Below are positions 35,206 to 45,655 of a stretch of 64,000 nt of DNA, piece by piece. The DNA is taken from positions 59,703,701 to 59,767,700 of the forward strand of contig NC_134463.1 of the NCBI RefSeq assembly GCF_047948215.1. Direction: 5' to 3'. The stretch's first letter is position 1. Every line of letters starts with the position of its first letter. A model generated the notes under the pieces. The model searched no databases and was not told where the DNA came from. It saw only the letters and a list, made by a program, of their open reading frames with translations. This DNA is from Lycorma delicatula. Its lineage: Eukaryota; Arthropoda; Insecta; Hemiptera; Fulgoridae. The position numbers and the translations under genes are program-made.

Positions 35206-36351
35206 GAATTAAGTAGAAATGAGAATGAAATCTAATTGTCAACATCAAATTAGTTATTCTTAATTTGTAAAAAAGTACTGTTATTGTTAACAAAAAACGT
35301 ATTAGTATAAGTTTTTAATGTGATGTTTTAACTCAGATTAAATCTATATTTAAAAAAAATATGGTTTTACTTAAAGTATGGTACAGACAAAAAAGTTTAA
35401 ATATATGTATATATATATATATGTGTGTGTGTGTATTTTATTAATCTGCTTTGTATTCTTTATACCTTTTTCAATTTTTTACTCGCCCGGCCATGTTTAC
35501 AAACATTTGTATGTATTAAGATTTTTTCGTCTGCTTCATCGGACATAAATTGTAACTGATTTTGATGAAACTCAGCGGGGCAATGTAAACCTATTAGCAT
35601 AGAGCCCTATTGATTTTCAATTAAATCGGTTTACAGGAACCGGAGAGCCAAAAAACGGGGTTTTTGGTTACATTTTCTGTTTTTTTTTTCGTTCAACTGA
35701 GCGCAGTTTTTTTACATTTACTTTTATTTTCTTATGAATACATTATTTTAAGAAGTAAGACTGGTTTGATGCTTATTAATTGTTCTATACAAATTGTATG
35801 TAGTATACACTGATGAATCAAATGAAATACTTTTATTCTTATTGTCATAGGTAATATTTAAATAAACGATAATTTATACTAAATTAAATTTTAATTATAC
35901 GCCAGTAGAAATATTTTTTTGATTAGATTTTTTATATACTAACATATAAAGTTAAATATATAAACAGTAGTACAATAAATATTAACTTTTTTTGCGGATT
36001 TCAAAAAAAAAAAGTAGACTTCATTCACGTTTTTTAAAGATTTTGTCGATGTGGGAGGGGGGACCAAACTTTTCTTTACGTTCTGGATTCTCCTATAAAC
36101 GATTTTGCAATAAAAATTGAACAAAAAATTTAAAAAATAAATTTTTAGTGAAGTTATCGAATAGTGGGGAAATAAACAGAACATACAAACTTTATTCCTC
36201 AAAATACATATTTGGCTCTAAGCCAAAAGCCATATTCGTCAAGGCTCTAAGCCTTATCGGCAAGTGCCCATTCAATACAGTACAAATACAATAATAATGC
36301 TATACTCGTACATACAAATACAGAACGAAATACATTAATAATTTTATAAAA
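35206..36351. other. AT-rich stretch with T-like repeat
   Basis: At 35460-35660 a T-like fragment opens TTTACTCGCCCGGCCATG and contains CTGATTTTGATGAAACTCAG and ACAGGAACCGGAGAGCC. TA/TG microsatellite at 35403-35436. The remainder has no supported feature. Confidence 0.4.
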
Positions 36352-37274
36352 AGTCTGATGTGGACACCACATAACTTCCTTGTACGCCTATTAAATTACA
36401 TATGCACATTTTTTGCTGCACTTCATTTAAACTCATTTGAAAGTGAGATACGATCCTCCAATTCTTTTATAATGTGGACAGTTACACAATTGCTGAAATA
36501 TTAGTTTTTATTAACATCAAATATTTAAACAATTAATAATTCAACAATCCTACATGAAATATTAGGATAGATTTATTACTCGTATTTATAGATCAGAAAA
36601 TTTTAAACCAAAGAAAGAATAAAAAAAGAAGAAAATGTTGCAAACCATTGCAAACAAAGAAAGAATAAGAACATTAAGAGAAGACGATAAAGATAAATAT
36701 AAAGAGAAAGAAAATGTTAAAAACCAAAGAAAGATTAAATAGATTAAGAGAAAATGATAAATATAAAGAGGAAAAAATGTTAAGACCAAGGAAAGAATAA
36801 AATGATTAAGAGAGGATGTGAATGGACAGAGAGAAAATTTGAAAACTAGAGAACGTGTACACAAATTGGAACCGGATATACCTTCCCTTGTAAGATCCAA
36901 ATATTTCATTAATTAAAATTTTTTATTTGGCTACTCTGGAACCAATGAAAATAAGTTATATTGTTGAAAAGCTTTCAATGAGGGCTTATATTACTACAGT
37001 TAAGAAAAATTTGGGCTTTTTTGGACACTTTTGGTGCAGTCGATTGCAATCAAAAGGGGAGATGGACAACTAGATGTTACAACAGTCCTAAATCCAAAAT
37101 GTGAACATCCTACGGCTAATACTTTTTTGAGTTATGCGAGAACGTACATACGGACGTCACGCTAAAACTAGTCAAAATGGATTCAGGAATGATTAAAATG
37201 GATATTTCTATTGAAATCTGAAAACCAAAATTTTTCACTATCACAATACTTTTTTACTTTGTAAAAGGAAGTAA
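36352..37274 (+). repeat. Family X repeat, copy 5 (long form with coding-like insert)
   Basis: Both ends are present: CTGATGTGGACACCACATAA, and TGTAAAAGGAAGT at the right. As in copy 1, the left part has CACTTCATTTAAACTCATTT and GTGGACAGTTACACAATTGC, so copies 1 and 5 are one longer subfamily. Copy 5 also carries a purine-rich tandem array at 36590-36850. Confidence 0.75.
36590..36850 (+). repeat. Decayed coding tandem array in X copy 5
   Basis: A ~70-bp unit (AAAGAAAGAATAAGAAC..., AGATAAATATAAAGAGAAAG, AAAATGTTAAAAACCAAAG) repeats about three to four times. Read on the plus strand it gives a repeating peptide of ~23 residues, with LREDDKDKYKEKENVKNQR followed by a degraded second unit LRENDKYKEE. 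Stops now interrupt it. The unit length being near a multiple of three, and the charged helical character, suggest it comes from a repetitive coiled-coil protein domain, perhaps of a larger autonomous partner. The minus-strand ORF over it is a shadow. Confidence 0.45.
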
Positions 37275-38247
37275 AAAACGAAACTAAATTGTGTATTACC
37301 AAAATGTACTACTAAGTTTTATAATAAAAATATTATTAATTATTAAAAATATTTAGCGGCGTCGTAAAGTGGTTGCTGTAAAAATTATATATTTAATCGT
37401 AATAAAAATATTAAACGCTTTAACTATTGCTTTAAAATTAACAGATATCTACAGTTTCAGAGGCTAGCCACCGAAATACTTCTTTCTTAAATAAATTATA
37501 TTTGAATAAGTGTCGAAAAATTAAAAGTTTTGTTTTACTCGATTTTTCGATACAAGTAATATTTGTGAAATTTTTTTCAGAAAACCACTAATCCCCCAAA
37601 AATTTCAAATAATAGTGGTTTTCACAAATTGTAACATGTTTCCAGGAAATAAATAAAATTCTTGTAATTTTTTTTTAAAATTCAATTTATTTATTATTAG
37701 AGATCACATTTTAAAAAATATTTAAGTTAGTAAATTTTAAGCAATTTTTTTAACAGACTTATCTTATAACTTTGTATACGGGTTTTTCCTTTACACCAGT
37801 TTAACAACTCTTTCTGTAATTATTAAAAATGTTTCTGTCCTTTTGAAAGTTTATTTTTATGTTGCATAAGAAATTTATAGAAATAAAAGAAGTCAAACTT
37901 TTAATTTAGTTGTATAATAAATTCGTTTCATGGTTTGTTTCATGTATAATACAGATTTTAATTTTTTTATTTTTTTTTTTTTTTTGTTTTTGTTTTTATT
38001 TAAATAAGTTGAAACGTTCCATAAATGATTCCGTTTCTCATATTTTGACAAAATTTATAATTAATTTTGTCATATTTTTATTTCTAAATTAGAATAGTAA
38101 CTTTCTTTAGAACATGATATGTATCGTATCTTAAAAGTGTAAAAGATAAATGTTAATATTTCGTCTACAAGTGCGTTCAGTTTGGTTGGTTTAGGATGAA
38201 AGAATTTTTGTTTTTTACTGGCATTTTGCCGCAATCATATTTAGAAT
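37275..38247. other. AT-rich stretch without recognised genes
   Basis: No supportable gene. A T-run lies at 37965-37984. Confidence 0.4.
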
Positions 38248-38414
38248 TTCGGTGTATAATTTTTTTGTGGGATTATGATTAATGAAATTGAACATTAATT
38301 TTTTTTTCTTTCCAAATGATTGCATTCATACGTAAATTGAATATTCTGTATGCGTCTTCTGTCAGGAGTAAATAAATGAATTATATACTAGTAAGTTTTT
38401 TTTTGTTGGTCGTG
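38248..38414 (+). repeat. Donor of the segment copied to 41 kb
   Basis: From TTCGGTGTATAATTTTTTTG to TTTTGTTGGTCGTG this 167-bp stretch reappears almost unchanged at about 41179-41346, with one base change (GCGTCTTC here, GCTTCTTC there) and one extra T in a T-run. Partial repeats of its first ~60 bp are found at 41000-41074 and 41130-41166. Confidence 0.85.
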
Positions 38415-39057
38415 TTAATACTCGTTAACTTTCTTCCTTGCGACCTTGCCATACTTACTGTATCCTGTTTTTGTGCAGTGTTCCACTGTTTGCTTCGGCT
38501 GTGCGTTAAGTACGTACCGACCGACCGACCTGTTATCTCTCAACTCTTGCCTTTCACTCACAATTAATTCTTTTTACGGAGTGATTCTGAACTTCTGGGT
38601 CACTAACCGGTCTATATGTTGTTGTCGGATCTTGTCCCACGACCCACGTGCCACTGGTCTTTCTTTTAAAGTTAACGAACCTTTAAGATGTATGTTAACC
38701 GAATTGATCCGCCTACTTTATAGTGGTATCGTAGGATCTGGATGTATTAACTGATTTGCTTTGCGTTGAAAACATTCTTTTAAAATAATTCGTTTTTCTT
38801 ATATTTGTATTTATATTTCTTATATTTTGCTCTACTTTATTACTACGTTTAAAAAACGTATAGTTTTAAACTCTTCCTAAAGAAGAATGTGTGTGTTTCT
38901 TCTTTTGTTTGTCTTTAATACCCTTAAATGGATGCATCAATTTTTCCATTAAGTATGAAAATCTATGACTCCATGTTTCAAATAATACTAGATATTCGGT
39001 AGTATTGAGAAGAATTTGTGTTTGTTTTTAAAGTTATTTTATACAAGGAAAAATAAA
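38415..39057. other. Spacer without recognised genes
   Basis: Somewhat less AT-rich at 38420-38760, with overlapping ORFs of 63 and 102 codons in two frames. Neither has a domain motif. CCGACCGACCGACC at about 38518 is a short microsatellite. Confidence 0.35.
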
Positions 39058-39696
39058 AAATCTGATGTGTAGACCACATGACTTCCTTGTATGCATATTA
39101 AATTACATATACACATTTTTTTTTTTCAACTGAAAAGTACTAAAAATTTTATTTCATTAATGACTATTATTATATTTTTTAATATTTTTTTTTATTGTTA
39201 TTATTGAATTATTCATCGTAATTTTTTTTAACAGAGGTTAATTATTAATAAATCAATATATTTAAAGTAAAAAAAGTAAAAAAAAAGAAAAGGAAATGAA
39301 GTCTGATTCGAACCGATGTGTGTATCTTCTTTTGCAAGTTACAAATATTTCATTAATTAAACCTTTATTTGGCTGTAACTCTGGAACCAATGCAAAAAAG
39401 TACCAATCATGATATATTTTAGAAAATCTCTCAATGAGAGCTTATTGCTGCAGTTAAAAATTCCAAAAACTAAATATTTTGGATTTTGAACTTTTTTGTA
39501 CACTTTTGGTCCAGTTGAGATTGTAATCAAAAGAGGAGGTGCACAATTAGATGTTGCAACAGTCCTAAATGCAGACGTCATGCCGAAACTATTCAAAATC
39601 GATTCAGGGATTGTCAAAATGCATATTTCCGTTGAAATCTGAAAACCGAAATTTTTGGCGACCACAATACTTCCTTTACTTCGTACAAGGAAGTAA
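39058..39696 (+). repeat. Family X repeat, copy 6 (deleted subfamily)
   Basis: Ends are normal (CTGATGTGTAGACCACATGA and CTTCGTACAAGGAAGT). The middle runs GTCCTAAATGCAGACGTCAT, which skips ~60 bp present in other copies (the CATCCTACGGCTAATCG and GTACGTACGTAC part). Copy 8 has the same junction. Confidence 0.75.
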
Positions 39697-39835
39697 AAAT
39701 CGTCTGGTACTCATTTATCCGTTCATATAGAAAGTAAGACGAGAAAGAAGTTTACGGTTAATTTATTTAAGACGATGGAAAAGAAATAGTATCATTTTTT
39801 TTCTTTTCCCGATATATAATAGGTAATCTAAAAAG

Positions 39836-40556
39836 GTAGCAAAGATGGCCGGATGCAGTGGTAGCTAATTGGACTAGGTTATTAATACCTGACATATTAA
39901 TATGGACAAGTAGGCGTCACGGTGAAATGGATTATTATGTTACAGAATTTTTAACAGGGCATGGTTGTTTGAATGCATATCTTCATAAAATTGCCAAAAG
40001 AGATCAGCCCATGTGTATGTACTGTGTAGAACAAGATGATGTTGAGCATGCCATTTTGAGGTGCCACAAATGGCAGGAGTTAAGGCAGTATGCAGGTATT
40101 AGAGGGAAAACGCCGAAGGAAACAGTTGATTATATGCTTGATAGTGAGGTAAAATGGAAAAAGGTTGCTGATTTACAGTTTTAAAGCAAAAGAGCATAGA
40201 TGAAAGAAATATGGGGTACTAGTTTGTTAGGTGGGGTGGTCAGCCTCAGCAGTAAGAGCCAGCATGCTGAGGTGTGCTGGTTTCAATGATCTGCTGAGGA
40301 CTCCTTGGGTGTGTTTGGTAGGAATAAAAAATAACAAAAGATCCATGGGCCACACCACGGCGTTGAGGTATGGTGTGGTGCTATAAAGGACAAAAATGAA
40401 ATAAACCTCAAAAGAGCCATCGGTTAGCCCGACCTGTCATGCCGGTATATTGCCGGTAGGTGGGGAGGGCTAATTAGAGTAATGGACACTCCCCTAGGTG
40501 GCTTAATACCATCAAGTCGATCCGACCCAGGTGAGTAGAGATGGGGAAAAAAAAAA
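39836..40556 (+). mobile_element. 5'-truncated LINE: ORF2 C-terminus and 3' UTR
   Basis: The reading frame 39840-40184 gives RWPDAVVANWTRLLIPDILI, then RRHGEMDYYVTEFLTGHGCL and the zinc-knuckle-like PMCMYCVEQDDVEHAILRC (C-x2-C...H-x4-C). This is the C-terminal end typical of R1/LOA-type LINE polyproteins. A ~370-bp, relatively GC-rich 3' UTR follows (CATGCCGGTATATTGCCGGT near 40440) and then poly(A) at 40545-40556. A perfect 11-bp target-site duplication, AATCTAAAAAG, stands at 39825-39835 and 40557-40567. The insertion is 721 bp; about four kilobases of 5' sequence were never copied. The frame is still open, so it is fairly recent. Confidence 0.92.
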
Positions 40557-40659
40557 AATCTAAAAAGTACTTAGTTTTTTGCGTACGAGATAGTGTTAAA
40601 AGTATTCTGGTAAAAATTAAGAAAGACCGGCATATAAGCAAGCAGTCATGATATCGCCA

Positions 40660-41780
40660 ATGAACTAACCATCCATCACCAAACAGTATTCAACGATTTG
40701 GAGAAAGCCGACTACAAAAGAAGCTCGACGTTTGGGTGTCACTTGATCTAACGTGGAAAAATTTACTCGATCGAATTTCTACTAAAACTCTTTACTAAAA
40801 CGTAACGAAATCGATCCATTTTTGAAACGGTTGATCAGAAGTGATAAAAAATGCCCTTCGACAACAGTATGCGAAAAAGGTCGAAGTGAGGAGACGTTCC
40901 ACGGGTTGAGGCAAAACCCACATTGATGTCCTGGAAGATTGTGTTGTTTGTGCGTTTGGTTGGATTGGAAGGGCATCGTGCTTCACGAGCTGCTGCCCTT
41001 TTCGGTGTATAATTTTTCGGTGCCCTTTTCGGTGTATAATATTTTTGTGGGATTATGATTAATGAAATTGAACATTGTTTGTGCGTTTGGTTGGATTGGA
41101 AGGGCATCGAGCTTCACGAGCTGCTGCCCTTTTCGGTGTATAATTTTTCGGTGCCCTTTTCGGTGTATAATACACCTTTTCGGTGTATAATTTTTTTGTG
41201 GGATTATGATTAATGAAATTGAACATTAATTTTTTTTTTCTTTCCAAATGATTGCATTCATACGTAAATTGAATATTCTGTATGCTTCTTCTGTCAGGAG
41301 TAAATAAATGAATTATATACTAGTAAGTTTTTTTTTGTTGGTCGTGCTTCGACCAAATGGCATCGTGCTTCACGAGCTGCTGCCACCAGGCAGAACGATA
41401 GACTCTATCAATTAGCGTGAATGCATCTAGCGATCCAAAAGAAACGGCCTGAACTGGTGAACAGAATGGGTGTCGTATACCACCCTGACAATTTCAGACC
41501 ACATACATTTTAAAAACTTGTCAGAATTTGATAGAACTTGACTGGGAGGTTTTAGTGCAACCATCATATAGTCCGGACCTGGCACCGTCAGACTATCATT
41601 GTTTCGGTCTCTGCAGAACTCTCCGAATGGTGTTTAGTTAGTTTCAAAAGACGCCTGTGAAAACCACATGTCTTAATTTTTTGACCAGAAGGCACAAAGG
41701 TTCTACAGCGACGGGTGTTGCTGGAAAAATTGTAGGAGGTCATAGAAAAAATGGTAGATATAATGTTATTTTCCAATAAC
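40660..41780 (+). mobile_element. Decayed mariner transposase, scrambled by an insertion
   Basis: Starts in the HTH/linker region with HQTVFNDLEKADYKRSS and LDVWVSLDLTWKNLLDRIS. Next come DNSMRKRSKC, EAKPTLMSWKIVLFVRLVG and LEGHRASRAA, which correspond to the region after the first catalytic Asp. At 40997 the frame is broken by ~360 bp of foreign and duplicated sequence. Mariner resumes at 41359 with HELLPPGRTIDS, then MGVVYHPDNFRPH (second Asp), SYSPDLAPSDYHCF (third Asp) and a degenerate C-terminus to about 41780. Multiple stops and frameshifts make it dead. TIRs were not identified. Confidence 0.85.
40944..41384 (+). repeat. Templated insertion with direct repeats inside mariner
   Basis: The 26-bp mariner segment from GGCATCG to GAGCTGCTGCC occurs three times (40972-40997, 41103-41128, 41359-41384). 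A longer unit of ~96 bp at 40944-41040 is repeated at 41075-41170 with one base change. Between them are one full and two partial copies of 38248-38414, plus the reiterated CCCTTTTCGGTGTATAAT. Such a patchwork of local and nearby template pieces is what filler-DNA repair leaves behind. Confidence 0.85.
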
Positions 41781-42727
41781 AATAAATGCGTTCTCAGTTT
41801 TGACCTCCAAAAGCTCAATACGCTTTAGGCAATTTAATATTTATATTGCAAACTATATATAAGAGAAAGTATGTTAATGGGTACAAATTTTAATGTCGTA
41901 GTTTTTACATATCTTGTCGTTTCATCACTCCCTCGAACCAAAAACACAATTTTAGTATTGAAAAATTCTGAAAGGATATTGGCATGTTGTATATTGGACG
42001 GTTTTTTGCTTGATATCTCCAGGTTAAATAGAACGATTTGTATGAAATTTGGTTAGATTACTTCTACTGATACTGATTTCATTCATTTTTGACACAGTTT
42101 GATACGGAACGTATGGTTCCCGTATCTCAAAATTTTATTTAAAGGGTAGGTAAATTTTTTCACATAGTTTTATACCTCTTAGGTAGTTAATATGTGTTTG
42201 TTTGTTATAACTCCCATAAAAGGATAGAACAAAATATCCGTTTCTTTTTTCTTTCTAAATTTTAATTCAAGTTTTTCTATTAATTAGTTGAGCCCTTTAC
42301 ATTAGTTTGAGCAATTTCATTCAGAGATGAGGAATAATAGGCATAATGTTTTCGTTTTGTTCGAAAGTTTTGCTTGTTATCTTCAGATCATATTAACCGA
42401 TTTCTATGAAATTATATAGGATTACTTTCTAAATATGGCTCATTGGGCCTTTTTAATTAGTTTACAATCGGTCAGGGAGGTGAGAAGTCATCATTTTTCG
42501 TGTACCTCAAAATTTAACTCGCATTTTATTTTTCACATTCAATCGGTAGCAGTCTACAGAAGAAAGGATAATTAAAAACCTTTTTTAAACGCCAACCAAT
42601 TTTTTTGAGGGAATATTTTTTGACTAAGTGCATGCATAACTAATTTATTTTTTCTTATTAAGCAACCTTAATCTATTGCCTTCTCTTATTCAATAGTATA
42701 TGTATGTTAATATTTAAATTTTTCAAG
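41781..42727. other. Diverged transposon-like sequence
   Basis: Mixed, T/P-like phrases occur (ATAACTCCCATAAAAGG near 42205, TATTAACCGATTTCTATGAA near 42388). No ORF of substance. Confidence 0.3.
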
Positions 42728-42972
42728 CCTAGCAGGATGTAGTCGTAAACGTGTTGCAAATCAGTTAACAGCTGATTTTCAAAATCGAAGGTTCTGAGGT
42801 TCAAATCTTAGTAAAAATTAGTTGCTTTTATACGGATTTGAATACTAGGATAATGGATACCGGTGTACTTTGGTTGTTGGGATTCAATTAACCACACGAT
42901 CCAGAAATGGTCGGCCTGAGTTTGTGTAAGACTACATATACTTCATTTACATGTCATACATAGCATCCCCCT
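42728..42972 (+). mobile_element. tRNA-derived SINE, family S copy 4
   Basis: A diverged copy: GAGGTTCAAATCTTAG at the B box, TTTATACGGATTTGAATAC, GATACCGGTGTACTTTGG, TTCAATTAACCACACGATC and GGTCGGCCTGAG. The tail end is degraded. Confidence 0.8.
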
Positions 42973-43526
42973 TATTTGGTTGGGCCGTGGGAGTGTTTCT
43001 TGTTCCACTAATTGAACAAATTAAAAAGTCCACATTTGGAAAATAAATAATAATTAGAGAGGATATAGTTTTCAAGTCACTCTGGTATATTATGGAGGCA
43101 AAATTTATAAATATTTTTTTTCAAATAGTTAAAATTCTTTTCATTTAAAGAATTTATTTATTTAAATCAGATTGCATAAAATTTCTGAAAAGAATACAAA
43201 AATGTTAACTTAACCGTTATTACAAATGCACATTTATCATTCTGTAGAAATAAGGTAACTTATTTGAACATAGGTCCGGAAATTAAAAGTAATTATATGG
43301 AGATATAAAAAGTAACGGTGGAGTTGTAAAAAGCCGATAGTAAATTGCATAACTTTTTCGGCTACGCCGGTCAAGAAATTTTTTTTTTTCGAAAATGTAT
43401 TTTATCAACAGAAGTACATTTGACAGAATCATGGATAAAAAGATTTCTGACAGGCGAAGGTAATGTCGAGGCATTCGGGTAAAATTAATATTTACGAAAT
43501 AATCCCTAAGTGGGGAAAATAAAATT
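42973..43526. other. AT-rich stretch without recognised genes
   Basis: No supported feature. Confidence 0.4.
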
Positions 43527-43579
43527 AAAGAAAAAAAATTTTAATTGATTAAAAAAATACAAAAATACAGCCACAACTT

Positions 43580-43994
43580 TTTTATCGATGTCACAGCACT
43601 TGTTTGTGGTAACATAAAATATTTATTTTACATTTAAATCCATATTGCAAGTTACCCATTTCATTTAAAAAGTAAAAATGTCAATTTTTGATAGTAGTAT
43701 CTCTTGAAAAAAAAATTACCCAAACATTAACCCAATTCTAGAAAATTACAATTTTGTTTTACTTAGAGTTGTGGCTGTATTTTTGTATTTTTTTAATCAA
43801 TTAATTTTTTTTTTCTTTTTTCTTTTTCTAGAATGGGGTTAATGTTTGGGTAATTTTTTTTTTCAAGAGATACTACTATCAAAAATTGACATTTTTACAT
43901 TTTAAATGAAATGGGTAACTTGCAATATGGATTTAAATGTAAAATAAATATTTTTTGTTACCACAAACAAGTGCTGTGACATCGATAAAAAAAA
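43580..43994. repeat. Long inverted repeat, ~165-bp arms
   Basis: Arm 1 (43580-43745) runs from TATCGATGTCACAGCACTTG to CAATTCTAGAAAA. Arm 2 (43826-43994) is its reverse complement with only a handful of mismatches and small run-length differences. The ~80-bp spacer contains GAGTTGTGGCTGTATTTTTG, which is itself the reverse complement of 43541-43579, just outside arm 1. Confidence 0.9.
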
Positions 43995-44524
43995 AGTATA
44001 ATAGTTTAAAGAAACGACTATAAATATTTGATGTAGAAAATAGAAGTAAGAAATTTCCATTAACTTCTTTTCTGAAGGAAGATATAGTTAAAAACAGGAA
44101 AATATACAGTCATTTTTTGAGTGTGTAAATGTTAAGTAAAAATGTTCGGTAATTTGTGATTTTCAAAAAGAAAAGGTCGACTTTTGTAACAAAAATGTTT
44201 TTCTAAAGCACCACAGGAAAGATTTGAAATTTTATTTCAGTCAAACATCTCAACCTCAATTTCCTATTTTTAAAAAAAAAATTATATATTGTTCCCGTCG
44301 AAGTTAACTCTGTCTTTACCATGTTTGGAAAAAAAAATCGGTCAACGGGGTCCAGAGTTAGAAGACCAGATACAAACCAACATATTTACGCACAAACATT
44401 TGTCTGATAAAAATAGATTTTTGAACGTGGGAACATTTTAATAAATAATTTTTTCGCAGATTATTTACAATTCATTTAAATGTATTTTTTATTAAATTTT
44501 TTTAAATGTGACCTTAAGGCACAA

Positions 44525-44605
44525 ACTTAGCTGTACTAGCGACACTTTCACTCTGTTCACCAAGGGAACTGGGTAAAATGAACATCATTATTCTTAGAGA
44601 AAGCT
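44525..44605 (+). repeat. Direct repeat, copy 1
   Basis: GACACTTTCACTCTGTTCAC, CAAGGGAACTGGGTAAAAT and a following ATTATTATTATT run recur at 45580-45655. Confidence 0.7.
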
Positions 44606-44670
44606 ACTAATTATTATTATTATTTCGAAGCATATTTCGCTATACCCGGGAAAGTAAAAATAAGCTTATT

Positions 44671-45059
44671 ATTTTTTAAAATAAAATAGTTTATTATGAT
44701 AAAAAATTCGGCATTACACAAAGTTTTTTAAGGTTATTTTTAAAAGTCTTTCCTATTACATAATATAATTTTAGTTCATTTGGAAGGATAATAAGATGTT
44801 GCACGGTAACGTAACTTCTATTAGAAAAAATAATTTTTTAATTTTACCACAGTTTTGTCTTTACTTCTAGTCTTGCTATTAAACTCCAAAAGTAACTGCA
44901 CTCTTCGTATAAATAACAGAATTATTTTTATTTACCTGTAGGAGCACTGTCTAATTTATACTAACTACGTTTTTGTAACTACAACTTACAGAGTACTTAG
45001 GTTGAAGTTAGGGTTGGGTGAGATCTTTTATTCATATACAGATTCAGGGCTGTGTTAGA
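44671..45059. other. AT-rich spacer
   Basis: No gene or RNA recognised between the T copy and the GC-rich repeat. Confidence 0.4.
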
Positions 45060-45440
45060 ATATATAACGATACTACACTACAAAGGCAGGGATGACGAGG
45101 TAGCAAGGGGGTGATGGACAGCCACCTCTGGAGTCGTCGTTCGTCCGGGCTTGCCGGGATGGGCGGTAACGATGAGACACAAGGACTCCTTCGCTTTCAA
45201 GCTGTTAAGACCGAGACCCGATGTGGGCCCCTTTGTGGGATACTCAACATTGGAAGCAAGCATCAAAACAGAGTCCCGGCCCCTAGGGTGTGGTCAAGGA
45301 CGACATAGTCAGACCTGGATACATTGCTCTAGGGGTAAGAGGCAGGCACTGAAACGACCTGATAGAGTAGACAATCTCCTGGTCTGTGCTTATGGTTCAC
45401 GGTGAATCCAGCTCAGGGGAGTAGGGAAACAAGATAAAAA
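45060..45440 (+). mobile_element. GC-rich repeat, possible LINE 3' end
   Basis: Strikingly GC-rich for this window (TCGTCGTTCGTCCGGGCTTG, AGACCGAGACCCGATGTGGG, GAGTCCCGGCCCCTAGGGTG). It ends GCTCAGGGGAGTAGGGAAAC and then an A-run at 45433-45441. The end resembles GTGAGTAGAGATGGGG plus poly(A) of the LINE at 39836-40556, which suggests a LINE 3' UTR. Short ORFs occur in several frames, none with a domain motif. Confidence 0.45.
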
Positions 45441-45579
45441 AAAAGCTTCTTGTGCCAGGCTTACTAAATAATGTGAGGTGTGAAGTGTTCTTTTGTCTTC
45501 TTTATTGAGAAACAACCCCATATTCGGGTTGTATTATTAGTACGTTGTTAATCCAGTGAAATTTATGCGAAATTTAACT

Positions 45580-45655
45580 GTACTAGTGACATTTTCACTC
45601 TGTTCACCAAGGAAACTGGGTAAAATTATTAGAGAAAAATTATTATTATTATTAT
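45580..45655 (+). repeat. Direct repeat, copy 2
   Basis: GACATTTTCACTCTGTTCAC, CAAGGAAACTGGGTAAAAT and (ATT)n match 44525-44605. The pair is ~1.05 kb apart and brackets the GC-rich repeat. Confidence 0.7.

Larger units (their letters stand above)
43527..44670 (-). repeat. Family T repeat, copy 3, with inverted duplication
   Basis: Reversed T copy. From 44670 the minus strand reads TTTACTTTCCCGGGTATAGC, TGTTTGTGCGTAAATATG, TCTAACTCTGGACCCCG, CCGATTTTTTTTTCC and TCAGAAAAGAAGTTAATGG, as in the copy at 11248. Its last ~470 bp are rearranged: a ~165-bp segment is present in both orientations (43580-43745 and 43826-43994). Confidence 0.65.

Noticed and set aside
36590..36850. CRISPR-like array
   Set aside because: Repeat units are contiguous without unique spacers, and the DNA is eukaryotic.
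36586..36909. 107-codon minus-strand ORF, leucine/phenylalanine-rich, membrane-like
   Set aside because: It is the reverse strand of the purine-rich tandem array inside X copy 5; the plus strand is the plausible coding direction.
38376..38754. Overlapping plus ORFs with cysteine-rich segments
   Set aside because: Two frames open at once, no signal peptide plus cysteine pattern that I recognise, and part overlaps the segment copied to 41 kb.
40782..41247. Cluster of overlapping minus-strand ORFs with a repeating peptide
   Set aside because: Antisense reading of the duplicated mariner and filler segments; no homology of its own.
45078..45405. Three overlapping ORFs in the GC-rich block
   Set aside because: Open frames on both strands arise from few stop codons in GC-rich sequence; no motif in any.
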